Origin: Ignatzschineria ureiclastica
Lineage (GTDB): Bacteria; Pseudomonadota; Gammaproteobacteria; Cardiobacteriales; Wohlfahrtiimonadaceae
Assembly: GCF_003121845.1 (NCBI RefSeq)
Contig: NZ_QEWQ01000001.1
Location: 558,001-622,000, forward strand
Length of the DNA stretch: 64,000 nucleotides
Direction of reading: 5' to 3'
In this document: piece after piece, positions 1-8,863 of the stretch
Numbering within the stretch: position 1 is the stretch's first letter
How the letters are laid out: the number at the start of each line of letters is the position of its first letter
Notes under the pieces: model-generated
Database searches by the model: none
What the model saw: only the letters and a program-made list of their open reading frames with translations
What the model was told of the DNA's origin: nothing
Program-made: the position numbers and the translations under genes

Positions 1-2
1 TC

Positions 3-104
3 GAGCATGACTTCTACTACATTAAACACTTCTCTCTTTGGCTTGATATTTTGATTGTCTTTAAGACGATTAAAACAATGCTGACGGGATTTGGGGCAAG
101 GTAA
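3..104 (+). CDS. Undecaprenyl-phosphate sugar phosphotransferase, 3' end only
   Basis: Only the last 33 codons are in the window; the stop is TAA at 102-104. The readable peptide contains SLWLDILIVFKTIKTML and ends GFGAR. This matches the C-terminal signature of bacterial priming sugar transferases (WcaJ/WbaP/PglC superfamily), where an N-x-S-x-W-x-D-x-x-I segment is followed by an amphipathic helix and a short tail. Such enzymes start O-unit synthesis by moving a sugar-1-phosphate onto undecaprenyl phosphate at the inner membrane. The next gene, a Wzx flippase, starts 1 bp after the stop, which supports one polycistron. Sugar specificity cannot be read from this fragment. Confidence 0.75.
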   Translation, partial: EHDFYYIKHFSLWLDILIVFKTIKTMLTGFGAR

Positions 105-105
105 G

Positions 106-1377
106 ATGACTAGGCCTACATCATTAAAAAGAAACGCCTTTGCATTACTTACAATGCAAGCAATTAACTACCTAGTTCCATTAATTACCCTTCCCTATTT
201 AACAAGAACATTAGGGGTAGATCAGTATGGTGCATTAAATCTAAGTTTAAGCTTAATCCAATATGGGATGCTATTTATTAATTTTGGATTTAATCTAAGT
301 GCAACACAATATATTGCCCAACATAGAGACCAACCACAACTTATCAGCAAAGCCTTTTGGGAAACTGTACTTTCCAAATCATTACTCTTTTTTATTGCTT
401 GTTTTGCGCTTACAATCATCACTTTAACTATAGAGAGCTTTTATGAAATAAGATGGATTATCTTCATTTTATTCATCCAACTGTTATCTATTGCCATTGA
501 TCCTCTTTGGTTTTTCCAAGGAATAGAGAAGTTAGAGAAAGTATCATTTATTGGCTCACTTATCCGTTTCCTTAACATTCCGCTGTTAATTCTATTTGTG
601 CACACACCTAACGATGTTGAAATAGCAGCACTTATTCAAGGAGGAATCCTCTTAATTGCAGCTATCATTAATATGATATTTGTACAGAGAGAGCATATTA
701 TTACCTTTGTAAAACTACATCAATTAAAAATTATCCAAGCGCTTAAACACTCACTCCCTTTATTTATCGGTGCAGCTGCAATTAGTCTCTATAATACAAG
801 TACACCGATTATTTTAGGATTAGTAAGCGATTATGATCAAGTCGGTATCTACTCTGCAAGCTTTAGAGTACAAGTAGCTGCCATTGGTGTTTTTACGGTG
901 TTAGGACAAGTGATATACCCTCGCGTTAATCATCTATTTGCAACTGATATAGATGCAGCATATCTATTCATCAAAAAACTGATGATCTACATGTTTCCGA
1001 TTTTATTAATTTCCTCTCTCTTATTTTATTTTCTTGTTCCAATGCTTGCACCGCGGATACTCGGAGAAGAATTTAAGGAATCAGCAGAGACATTAAAAAT
1101 TATGGCTCCAATGTTATTTTTAATACCTTATTCTGTAGTATTTGCCCACAATCTGTTATTACCTTTAGGTTACCAACGTATCTATTATCTAGTTCCATTA
1201 ATAATCGGATTATTTCACTTAGTTTATAGCTCGTTTCTAAGCCATTATTATGGGGCGATTGGTGCATCCTATTCAATTCTTATTACGGAAATAATTACTC
1301 TTATTGTCTTAGCATCATATGTCTTGCGGCATACAAAAATTTATAAGTTAATTTTAAAAAACAAAAAAAGAATATAA
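106..1377 (+). CDS. O-antigen/polysaccharide flippase (Wzx-like)
   Basis: A protein of about 423 residues, almost entirely hydrophobic, with roughly 12-14 predicted membrane spans. The N-terminus (KRNAFALLTMQAINYLVPLI) and the LPYLTRTLGVDQYG segment are typical of the RfbX/Wzx polysaccharide transporters of the MATE/MOP superfamily. These flip lipid-linked O-units across the inner membrane. I prefer ATG at 106 over the in-frame TTG at 91: it lies 1 bp after the upstream stop and has an AAGGT-like ribosome site just before it. The neighbouring priming transferase, glycosyltransferases and Wzy-like protein support a Wzx/Wzy-dependent pathway. The substrate is unknown. Confidence 0.9.
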   Translation: MTRPTSLKRNAFALLTMQAINYLVPLITLPYLTRTLGVDQYGALNLSLSLIQYGMLFINFGFNLSATQYIAQHRDQPQLISKAFWETVLSKSLLFFIACFALTIITLTIESFYEIRWIIFILFIQLLSIAIDPLWFFQGIEKLEKVSFIGSLIRFLNIPLLILFVHTPNDVEIAALIQGGILLIAAIINMIFVQREHIITFVKLHQLKIIQALKHSLPLFIGAAAISLYNTSTPIILGLVSDYDQVGIYSASFRVQVAAIGVFTVLGQVIYPRVNHLFATDIDAAYLFIKKLMIYMFPILLISSLLFYFLVPMLAPRILGEEFKESAETLKIMAPMLFLIPYSVVFAHNLLLPLGYQRIYYLVPLIIGLFHLVYSSFLSHYYGAIGASYSILITEIITLIVLASYVLRHTKIYKLILKNKKRI

Positions 1378-1382
1378 ACATT

Positions 1383-2111
1383 ATGAAATTCGATATTAAT
1401 ATAATTTCAATTCCTAATTCCCATAGAAGAAATCGTTTTAATAGCTTTCCCTACCCTTTTAACTTTTTTGACGCTTATAGCTCTCCTATAAACTTTGATG
1501 TAAAAAAAGCCACAGAAAATTATGGTAGAGAGATACGAAATGGAGAAATCGGATGTACCACAAGTCATTATGAATTGTATAAAAATCTCAAAAAAAGCTC
1601 TAAGTATAATTGGCACCTAATATTAGAAGATGATGCAAAAATAGAGGAAGGTTTTCAACCCTTTTACAACAACTTTGATCCATCAATATTCCAAAATGTT
1701 CCTACGATATTAGTTCTGGGGCATAGCAAAACTATTAAAAAATTTCAATGGGTACAAAAACTCAAACAACCAATAAGCGTTGAGTTTACATGTGGGCATC
1801 ATCAATTTGGAAAAAAGCATGTCAATCTGGTTGGCACCGTAGGATATATGATCAATAATGCTGCTATAGATACTATTTTAAAACATACCCCTTACTGGCT
1901 TGCCGATGATTGGAGAATTATCGAAGAAATGGGAATAAATGTATTGCACATCAAAGACAATTTAGTATATGAAGAGTTTGATGGAATTAGCCTGACAAAC
2001 AATCAACTTTTTATACAACATGATATAAAGAATCAACCTATCACAACAATTTTAAAAATAATTCTAAATCAGCTTTATTTCTTTACTGGCATTAAAAAAA
2101 GATATTACTAA
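1383..2111 (+). CDS. Glycosyltransferase family 25 protein
   Basis: 242 residues. A GEIGC-x-x-SH-x-x-x-Y motif at about 54-64 is followed by LILEDDA at about 79-85. These are hallmarks of family GT25, the Lex1/LgtB-like LPS galactosyltransferases and relatives, and EDD is the metal/nucleotide-sugar site. The protein should act on the cytoplasmic face, adding a sugar to the lipid-linked repeat or to the LPS core. It sits 5 bp downstream of wzx and 1 bp upstream of a Wzy-like gene, so co-transcription is very likely. Donor and acceptor cannot be inferred. Codon use is strongly A/T-ending, as in the rest of this locus. Confidence 0.82.
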   Translation: MKFDINIISIPNSHRRNRFNSFPYPFNFFDAYSSPINFDVKKATENYGREIRNGEIGCTTSHYELYKNLKKSSKYNWHLILEDDAKIEEGFQPFYNNFDPSIFQNVPTILVLGHSKTIKKFQWVQKLKQPISVEFTCGHHQFGKKHVNLVGTVGYMINNAAIDTILKHTPYWLADDWRIIEEMGINVLHIKDNLVYEEFDGISLTNNQLFIQHDIKNQPITTILKIILNQLYFFTGIKKRYY

Positions 2112-2112
2112 T

Positions 2113-3411
2113 ATGCGTATTTTCTACAAAGATACAACTTCTGTTCTCTTATGTTTTTTACTTATAAATGGTTTTTTTATTGGCAATAACCTTAATAGCA
2201 CCTTTTTAGTTATTCCTTTAGCTTTATTGTTCGCTTTTTTTTTAAAAAACAACTACTTATATAGCTTAAAAAAAATAGTTTCCTCCCGAATATTTATAAA
2301 TTTATTTATCTTTTTGACAATCATATTAATAACTAATTTGGTTTTAATTCTAACTCATCAAACATTGGACTTAAGCTATGCAAAAAATATCATTTCTCAA
2401 ATAATACAACTTATCTGTATTATCTTCTTTATAGCATATATATACACAGCCTACCCTCCTGTAGAACAAATCTCTTACAGTATCTATATTGGAAAATTAA
2501 TTTGTATTACTTTTTTTGTACAATCTATAATAGAAATTATTGCTTTTCTATCTCCTCAGTTTGCAAGTATTATTCATATTTTTTACTCACCAGACCAATA
2601 TGAAATTCTTTATAAAAGCTATGGGGGAATAAGAGGTTTAGCATTAACAGGATCCCCAGGTTGGGGATTAGCCGTTGGTTATGCCTATTCTTTTCTATTT
2701 TATGTAAGATATATGGTGATAGAAAAATTCAACTTCAAAACATTTTGTTTTGGATTAATATTGGTACTCGGAATGTTTTTTGCTGGAAGAACAGCCTTTG
2801 TTGGTATTATCTTAGGTATACCATTGTTTTTATTTTCAAAAATACAACTTATCTCAAAATTAAAAATTATATTTTTAACTGTTCTCTACTCTATAATGAT
2901 TGCAATTATAGTATATTTTTTATTTTTTGATTTTTTATTAATTCTAGAACAAAAAGTATTCCCTTTTGTCTTTGAGATGTTTTATCGCCTAGAACATACT
3001 GGGAAACTAGAAACGGGATCAACTAATGTATTATTAGAAATGTGGAATAGAGATATTCCTGAAGGAGTCGAGTTATTCGGAACAGGGTTGTTTACTGATC
3101 CTGAAACAGGGAGATATTATTTACAAACAGATGTAGGCTATATCCGCAACTACCTATTTGGAGGAATCTTCTGGCTACTCTTAATATACTCCTTCTCTCT
3201 CTTCATCTTTAAAAAATCATTGAATTATAGTGTAACGACTAATGATAAGTTACTAATAATTTTTAACTTAATGATGGTATTTTTATTAGAACTAAAGGCA
3301 ATGACAGCTAGCTATAATAAATACTTTTTTTTAATAATGATAGTATATCTATTCTCCCTCTACCTTGATAAAAAAAATGAACAAATACAGTATAATTATT
3401 CCTGCTTATAA
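2113..3411 (+). CDS. O-antigen polymerase-like membrane protein (Wzy candidate 1)
   Basis: 432 residues with about 10-12 hydrophobic spans and a large hydrophilic loop late in the protein (about 300-350). That loop holds a GTGLF...TGRYY segment and then VGYIRNYLFGGIFW. This layout, rather than strong sequence identity, is typical of Wzy O-antigen polymerases and the related WaaL ligases. It lies between wzx and two GT2 genes, the usual place for wzy, and its 3' end overlaps the next gene by about 35 bp. A second protein of this fold lies at 7611-8846. One may be the polymerase and the other the ligase, or they may act on different glycans. Confidence 0.75.
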   Translation: MRIFYKDTTSVLLCFLLINGFFIGNNLNSTFLVIPLALLFAFFLKNNYLYSLKKIVSSRIFINLFIFLTIILITNLVLILTHQTLDLSYAKNIISQIIQLICIIFFIAYIYTAYPPVEQISYSIYIGKLICITFFVQSIIEIIAFLSPQFASIIHIFYSPDQYEILYKSYGGIRGLALTGSPGWGLAVGYAYSFLFYVRYMVIEKFNFKTFCFGLILVLGMFFAGRTAFVGIILGIPLFLFSKIQLISKLKIIFLTVLYSIMIAIIVYFLFFDFLLILEQKVFPFVFEMFYRLEHTGKLETGSTNVLLEMWNRDIPEGVELFGTGLFTDPETGRYYLQTDVGYIRNYLFGGIFWLLLIYSFSLFIFKKSLNYSVTTNDKLLIIFNLMMVFLLELKAMTASYNKYFFLIMIVYLFSLYLDKKNEQIQYNYSCL

Positions 3412-4303
3412 TATAGAAAAGTACACAACAAAAATACTGGACTATATCTCGGCTATTTTAAAAAAAAGAAGGGATGTTGAATTCATCATTGTTGATGATG
3501 GTTCCACTGACAAAACATATGCCTTACTTAAACACTCTAAAGATATAGTTTTATATCGACAAAATAACAAAGGTGTATCTGTCGCTAGAAATAAAGGAAT
3601 TGATTTGGCCACAGGCACTTACATATTATTTCTAGATGCTGATGATAGTTTTTCTGAAAAAATATTTGAAATTCTAGACTCATATATAAAAAAAAATAAT
3701 CATGAGCTAATAGCTTATAACTACACACTATCAAACAATCAAGCTTTGAATGCTTATCCAATGACAGAATACAAGCCTCAAAACTTATCTGTCTCTTTTT
3801 TGAAAAAAAATATTAACATCCATATTTGCTCAGTTTGTTTTAATAGAGATTTCATAGTTAAAAATGAACTTAGATTTCCTACTGGCTACCCTTTTGGAGA
3901 AGATGTTTATTTTATACTACAATCAATCTTGACAACAAGGAAAAATATTCTATATATCCCTGATATTTTATTTCGTTATAATTTTGATGCTAGCCAAACT
4001 GTAGCATCAGCAATGACTCAGGGAAAAATTAAAGTATTATCTCTTTATCAATTAATAAAAACCGATAATGTTGAAATTGAATATGCTTTGGAGTATTTCA
4101 TTCAAAGAACGTACTTGTATTTAGTGAAAATTGCTTTGAAATATGGCGTGGACAGCAAAAAAACTATCGACTACTTAAAAGAATCTGTTTCAGTATTAAA
4201 TAACTCTATAAAGATACAACCTCAACCTTTCGACTTCAAAGTAGCGAAATTTTTTATTAAACATTTTCAAAAATTATTCTTCTCCTTTATTAAAGTAAGA
4301 TAA
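3377..4303 (+). CDS. Glycosyltransferase family 2 protein
   Basis: A protein of about 308 residues with a GT-A fold at its N-terminus: YSIIIPAYN at 4-12, VDDGSTD at 39-45 and FLDADD at 85-90. The DxD-type element in the last motif binds the metal and nucleotide sugar. The C-terminal half carries GEDVYF, a common GT2 acceptor-side motif. ATG at 3377 is a better start than the in-frame TTG at 3365, because YSIIIP normally lies within a few residues of the start. The gene overlaps the preceding Wzy-like gene, which implies translational coupling. It probably adds one sugar of the O-unit; specificity is unknown. Confidence 0.88.
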   Translation: MNKYSIIIPAYNIEKYTTKILDYISAILKKRRDVEFIIVDDGSTDKTYALLKHSKDIVLYRQNNKGVSVARNKGIDLATGTYILFLDADDSFSEKIFEILDSYIKKNNHELIAYNYTLSNNQALNAYPMTEYKPQNLSVSFLKKNINIHICSVCFNRDFIVKNELRFPTGYPFGEDVYFILQSILTTRKNILYIPDILFRYNFDASQTVASAMTQGKIKVLSLYQLIKTDNVEIEYALEYFIQRTYLYLVKIALKYGVDSKKTIDYLKESVSVLNNSIKIQPQPFDFKVAKFFIKHFQKLFFSFIKVR

Positions 4304-4304
4304 T

Positions 4305-5117
4305 ATGAAATTTTCAGCTCTTTTATCTGTATATCATAAAGAAAACCCAACGTACTTAAACCAAGCGTTACAAAGTATTTGGGATCAACAAACACTAAAA
4401 CCCGATGAAATTATTTTAGTAAAAGATGGTTCACTAACGACCGAATTAGATCAAATTATCGAGCAATGGAAGAATAAGCTAGAAAATGTTCTTAAAGTTA
4501 TTGCCTTACCAAAAAATGTAGGCTTAGGTAAAGCTCTTAATGAAGGAATAAATGCTTGTTCTAATAACTGGATTTTTCGAATGGATACCGATGATATCGC
4601 GTTATCCGATCGGTTTGAAAAACAAGTAAACTATCTTAAGCAGCATCCAGAAATAGTGCTGCTAGGTGGGCAAATAGAAGAGTTTATTGGCAGCGAGAAA
4701 AATATAACAGCGAAAAGATTAGTTCCATGTAAAAATCAAGAAATTATATCTTATGCACAAAAACGATCTCCATTTAATCATCCAACTGTTGCATATCGAA
4801 AAGATATATTGGAAAAAGTATGCTTATACCAACACCACCTATTAATGGAAGATTACAATCTCTGGATTAGGATTTTAGCTTCTGGATATAAAGCAGCAAA
4901 TTTACCTGATACTTTACTCTACATGAGAACTGATGCTATGCACGGCCGTAGAAGAGGTTTGCAGTATATAAAGAGTGAATGGCAACTCTTTAAACTAAAA
5001 AGAGAGTTAAAATTCCAAAGTTTTTTACCGGCATTTACTTTACTTATAACACGTTCAATAGTTCGATTATTACCAGCTTCATGCTTACATAAAATATATC
5101 AGTTTATTCGAAAATAA
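4305..5117 (+). CDS. Glycosyltransferase family 2 protein (AmsE/WcaA-like)
   Basis: 270 residues. Motifs are FSALLSVYHKENP at 3-15, LVKDGS at 38-43 and FRMDTDDIA at 91-99, which holds the DxD. HPTVAYRK and MEDYNLW further on are typical of the AmsE/EpsE-type GT2 subgroup found in exopolysaccharide and LPS clusters. It starts 1 bp after the previous stop and is the last gene of this plus-strand run. A hairpin terminator at 5164-5187 follows, and the next gene is convergent. The sugar transferred cannot be told from sequence. Confidence 0.88.
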   Translation: MKFSALLSVYHKENPTYLNQALQSIWDQQTLKPDEIILVKDGSLTTELDQIIEQWKNKLENVLKVIALPKNVGLGKALNEGINACSNNWIFRMDTDDIALSDRFEKQVNYLKQHPEIVLLGGQIEEFIGSEKNITAKRLVPCKNQEIISYAQKRSPFNHPTVAYRKDILEKVCLYQHHLLMEDYNLWIRILASGYKAANLPDTLLYMRTDAMHGRRRGLQYIKSEWQLFKLKRELKFQSFLPAFTLLITRSIVRLLPASCLHKIYQFIRK

Positions 5118-5163
5118 AAATATATACTTACGAAGATATCAATATAAATAATTATTGATCTAA

Positions 5164-5187
5164 AAAAGCATCCAAATGGATGCTTTT
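5164..5187. terminator. Bidirectional intrinsic terminator between GT2 and wzz
   Basis: A perfect 10-bp stem (AAAAGCATCC with GGATGCTTTT) around a 4-nt loop, with an A run on the left and a T run on the right. It sits between two convergent genes, so it can stop transcription from both sides. Confidence 0.85.
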
Positions 5188-5215
5188 CATTTCATTAGTG
5201 ATAATGAATACTATT

Positions 5216-6298
5216 TTACATAGCATTGGCTATTTCTCTTCTATTTCTAATCATTACCCTTACCAAAGCGATACCGATTCCCATCATTCCTCCTATTAAG
5301 AACCCTATAACCACAATTAATGATTTCTTAGGCTTAATCGGAAAGTCTGGTAATTCTGCAGGTTGGTCAAAAGTATAGGTTTTAATTAACTCAGGTTTAA
5401 ATTGAAGGGATTGATAAAAATTAAGTTGCCGCTGTAAATTTGATAGTTCTTCGATAAAAGGGTCATCATTTTTTCGTTGTTTTAATACATTGAGCTGTGC
5501 AGCAAGTGCATTTGCCCCACGTAAATATGGTAAATTACGATCAATATAGGCGGCTCCCTCTTCCATCATCTTCCCTTCAGGCTTTTGAGGTTCAAATATA
5601 CCAATCTCTCTAGCGATATTATACGCTTCAGTTAATCTCGCTATTTCGCTCTCCCGCTCTAATTTCGCTTGCTCCCGTAATAACTGAATATCAATAGTTA
5701 AAGCTTGGACAATATTTTCAACTTCTGAAGATCTGTCTTTTATTAAAATATTTTTAGTAATATCCCCTGCCATTGTAATATACAAATTTGCCCATTCTTG
5801 CGTCATTTTCGCTTCTTTAGGCAAGGTGATCGTGACAAGATCTTGTTGCTCGTTTTGTTCAGCTCGTTTAACGTCAATCACTTTTGCAAATGCTTTTCGC
5901 AATGATTCTGCAGGCTTATTACGCTCTTCATCACTTAATGATGGTAAAAATAGATCTTCATAAAATTTATTTTTTAATGTTGATGAAGTTAATATCTGCG
6001 TAAATAGAGCAAAAACCTGTGAGGTACTGATAGGTCGTAATAACACTTCATCTTCTTTTTGCGGCTCTGGATTTAACGCTACTATATCGCTTACTCTAGG
6101 AGGTAATACAGCCGCTTGTGATTGATATATAGGGGCTGCCATTACAGCATAAGCTATCGCAATTACCGTTGCTAAAACAGTACATACAATGATTATTATC
6201 TTCTCTTTCCAAAGATTCGCTACGAGTTCGAAGAGATCGATTTCATCATTGTCCACTTGCGTGGCTTTATGATTAAGGTGCGCATTATCTTGAGTCAT
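5216..6298 (-). CDS. Wzz/FepE-type chain-length determinant protein
   Basis: A protein of about 360 residues with the standard polysaccharide co-polymerase layout. A short cytoplasmic N-terminus (DEIDLFELVANLW) leads into a first membrane helix at about 34-53. A long periplasmic region with heptad-rich helices follows, then the proline-rich PDFPIKPKK motif just before a second helix near the C-terminus. It sets the O-antigen length distribution by working with Wzy. ATG at 6298 is preferred to an in-frame TTG at 6325, because family members begin a few residues before this point. It is transcribed toward the plus-strand sugar genes and separated from them by a shared terminator. Confidence 0.88.
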   Translation of the reverse strand: MTQDNAHLNHKATQVDNDEIDLFELVANLWKEKIIIIVCTVLATVIAIAYAVMAAPIYQSQAAVLPPRVSDIVALNPEPQKEDEVLLRPISTSQVFALFTQILTSSTLKNKFYEDLFLPSLSDEERNKPAESLRKAFAKVIDVKRAEQNEQQDLVTITLPKEAKMTQEWANLYITMAGDITKNILIKDRSSEVENIVQALTIDIQLLREQAKLERESEIARLTEAYNIAREIGIFEPQKPEGKMMEEGAAYIDRNLPYLRGANALAAQLNVLKQRKNDDPFIEELSNLQRQLNFYQSLQFKPELIKTYTFDQPAELPDFPIKPKKSLIVVIGFLIGGMMGIGIALVRVMIRNRREIANAM

Positions 6299-6448
6299 AA
6301 CAGAATAGATACCCTTATATTCCAATCAAATTAAAGGGAATAATATAACATATTTATTAGATAAGAAATATTTATTGAGGGTAATTTGATAATTTAATAG
6401 AATTTCATTGAGGCGTGAGGGTGGAAAATAAGAATTGTTAAAAAATTT

Positions 6449-6521
6449 GGGGCTGACATAGATAAGCCAGTTAAAATCAATGGTTAAAGGTAATTTAAAA
6501 TAGCTTATCTATGTCAGCCCC
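6449..6521. repeat. 73-bp element with 19-bp perfect inverted repeats
   Basis: GGGGCTGACATAGATAAGC at 6449-6467 is repeated exactly, inverted, at 6503-6521, with 35 bp of AT-rich sequence between. The flanking AATTT and AAATT extend the symmetry weakly. No T run follows, so a terminator is unlikely. It looks like a tiny MITE or the two joined ends of a lost insertion sequence. No other copy was noticed in the window. Confidence 0.6.
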
Positions 6522-6532
6522 TTAAATTATAT

Positions 6533-6657
6533 ACTACAATGAAATTATTAGAGTCATTACAAACCATTTAACATTGTACTTTGATTAATGCTCCACCCCA
6601 TCCAATCGAGAGGTTGGATAGTTAAGATTAATAGTGGGAGCTGTTGAACATTGTAGT
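6533..6657. repeat. Nested inverted-repeat segment of about 125 bp
   Basis: The outer arms ACTACAATG and CATTGTAGT enclose a second stem (GCTCCAC with GTGGGAGC, one bulge) and an inner one (ATCCAA with TTGGAT). The region has no plausible coding frame. It could be a structured remnant of a mobile element next to the IS5-type fragment, or a folded RNA. I cannot decide which. Confidence 0.4.
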
Positions 6658-6670
6658 TCAAAATAAAAAA

Positions 6671-7305
6671 AGCGAGCGGTAGAATATTATCATCAAACAA
6701 ACCTACCACTCGCTATATCTCAAACCATGCTTACAGATAAACTATGGCTGAAACTAAAGCCTATTCTCCTAGATTTAAATATTTATGACAAACCAAATTT
6801 AAGAAATATCGTTGAGGGTATTCTATATAGAATGAGAACAGGCGTTCCTTGGAGGGATATTCCTAAGAAATTTGGGCGACCTAATACGATTTTTAAGACT
6901 TTTAGTCGTTGGTCTAAAAATAACAAGCTCTTGAAATTATTTAAAAAACTATCACAAGATGTTGACTATGAATGGCTGTTTATAGATGGAACTCATATTA
7001 GAGCTCACCAGCATAGCACGGGAGCCGCCACAGATAATCCTCAAGCAATATCTAAAAGTATTGGTGGAAATAGTTCAAAAATTCATATGATCGTAGATGC
7101 TTGCGGTAATCCCTGTGAATTTATCGTAACAGATGGAACGACTCACGATATCAAGGTTGCTCCAGAGTTACTGAGCAGGGTTCATTTAAATACGACAGAT
7201 TATGTTAGTGCAGATAAAGGTTATGATTCTGCAAGTTTTAGAGAAGAGATTATAAATCAAGGTGCTAAAGCTATTATTCCTAAAAAGAGGAATACTCTTA
7301 CGAAT
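6671..7305 (+). mobile_element. Truncated IS5-family insertion sequence
   Basis: The left part of an IS5-family element. A 12-bp inverted repeat with one mismatch (AGCGAGCGGTAG at 6671-6682, CTACCACTCGCT at 6703-6714) lies just before the transposase start at 6727. Homology to the transposase family stops at about codon 194, near 7305. After that the frame continues in unrelated sequence, so the right end is missing and the real boundaries are uncertain. The element lies between the convergent wzx-wzz half of the locus and the second half starting at 7611, as expected of a scar left when the sugar cluster was rearranged. Confidence 0.7.
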
Positions 7306-7365
7306 AATATATCAACATTCTCATCCTCTCGATTGTTTGGGGTCTTTTCATATAAAATAATTTAG
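6727..7365 (+). pseudogene. IS5-family transposase, C-terminally truncated
   Basis: 212 codons. The N-terminal region carries TGVPWRDIPKKFG at 38-50, the DUF4096-type part of IS5 transposases. The first catalytic Asp is in FIDGTH (D87) and the second in SADKGYDS (D163). The IIPKKRN segment ends at about residue 189. The C-terminal block with the third catalytic residue (a Y-x2-R-x3-E-type helix) is absent. From about residue 194 the sequence is unrelated and ends after about 20 residues. With the DDE triad incomplete, the enzyme should be inactive. The start ATG follows the inverted repeat at the left end. Confidence 0.82.
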
Positions 7366-7610
7366 TAAAAATAGATATCTCTCATTTTAATTCTTCTAAA
7401 TCAAAATTTATCCCCCCCACTCTTAATATTACACCTCAATATAAGCATGCATTTTCGATCTTTGCCAATGAAGCTGTTGCCCTTTTTAGGGTAAGTTTAC
7501 GGCTTTTCCAATAAATAACCTTGCATTTTAGATACAAAAAGTCATCTCTTAGATATAATCATATTTCCTTTTCTATATAACCTTAATATAAGTAACTCTA
7601 TATCAACGAT

Positions 7611-8846
7611 ATGACTATAAATAGCCTAAAAAATTTCTGTAAAAACAACTTATTTCTTTTTTTTTATATTTTGCTTTTTACAATGATATTAGGGCGCCCA
7701 ACATTAGAAGTGGTTGCTTCTATTGGTACACTGCTCAGCTTTTATCTTCTAGTTCGCCATTGGAACTACTACTTCAATGAGCTTATTAATAACCGCTATC
7801 TATACGTAGCTTTAGCCTTTGTGATTCCCATTGGTGTCTCGCTGATCGATACACTCAATATGTCTAAAGCACTTTCTGTATTTTTACAGATGCTCCGTTA
7901 TCTCTTTATCGGTGTCATTGCTGTTGCTATGACACAGAATATACAAAATTATGTTCGTTTAGCACAATTCACCTTCTATACACTGATGTTTATCTGTATC
8001 GATGCTATTGTGCAATGGTTAACTGACTATAATATTTATGGTTATAATCCTGTCACTATTAATCGGGTAACAGGAGTCTTTAGTTACTATCATATTAGCT
8101 ATTTCTTAGGGACTTTCGCTCCTATAGTTCTTTTTTATCTCTATAAAAAGCTAAAAGAGAAATTTACGCTACTAAGAATTACTCTCTCCATTATTGCGAG
8201 CCTCTTGCTTATCACTACAGTCATTATTGGTGGCGCTCGAGCAGGGATGGTTTCCCTATTAGTCTCTATTGTTCTCTTTATTGGTTATCTATTCTATACA
8301 GAAGCAGTGAAACATAAACTTCGCTTCCTTGCTGGAGCATTCGTGGTGTTAGCAATAGGAATAGGGGTTGTGAGTCAATCCCAAATGGTTCAAGAGCGTT
8401 TTCATAACACAACCTCCACATTTGGTAGTGACCAATTTATGGATCAATTTACCTCCTATAGAACTAATATTTGGTATGTAGGATTTAAAGAGATTCCTAA
8501 CTATTGGGTTAATGGAGTAGGTCCCAGAGCTTTTGATAAAATTTACCAAACATATCCTGATGATTATAAAATCTTTACATATGTACACCAACCTCACCTT
8601 CATGGCTTAGAGGTGATGATCGAAACAGGCATTATCGGCTTTATTCCTTATCTCTTAGTGTTACTCTATCTCTTTATCCGTATGTTTAAGGCTAAAGCAG
8701 GTAATGAATGGATTATGGTAGGCTTTGTTGCGATGATGCCGATTAATAGCCATGTAGGCCTATATGAGAATTTTTGGATGCCTTTAGTCTGGATTCCGAT
8801 TATGCTAGGTTTAGCAGAAGGTTATAAAATAGAGAATAAGTTATGA
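7611..8846 (+). CDS. O-antigen ligase/polymerase family membrane protein (WaaL or Wzy candidate 2)
   Basis: 411 residues with about 10-12 membrane spans. A large hydrophilic loop (about 255-335) carries a GVGPRAF element and HQPHLHGLEVMIETGIIG, which resembles the HxxxxxxxGxxG-type motif of the O-antigen ligase family (RfaL/WaaL, PF04932). WaaL moves the finished O-chain from undecaprenyl diphosphate to lipid A-core in the periplasm. Wzy proteins share the fold, so the role is not certain. The ligase-like histidine motif makes WaaL my first choice, leaving 2113-3411 as Wzy. The next gene overlaps its stop if read from ATG 8843, or starts 17 bp later at 8864. Confidence 0.78.
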   Translation: MTINSLKNFCKNNLFLFFYILLFTMILGRPTLEVVASIGTLLSFYLLVRHWNYYFNELINNRYLYVALAFVIPIGVSLIDTLNMSKALSVFLQMLRYLFIGVIAVAMTQNIQNYVRLAQFTFYTLMFICIDAIVQWLTDYNIYGYNPVTINRVTGVFSYYHISYFLGTFAPIVLFYLYKKLKEKFTLLRITLSIIASLLLITTVIIGGARAGMVSLLVSIVLFIGYLFYTEAVKHKLRFLAGAFVVLAIGIGVVSQSQMVQERFHNTTSTFGSDQFMDQFTSYRTNIWYVGFKEIPNYWVNGVGPRAFDKIYQTYPDDYKIFTYVHQPHLHGLEVMIETGIIGFIPYLLVLLYLFIRMFKAKAGNEWIMVGFVAMMPINSHVGLYENFWMPLVWIPIMLGLAEGYKIENKL

Positions 8847-8863
8847 TTGAGGGGATAGTTAAA

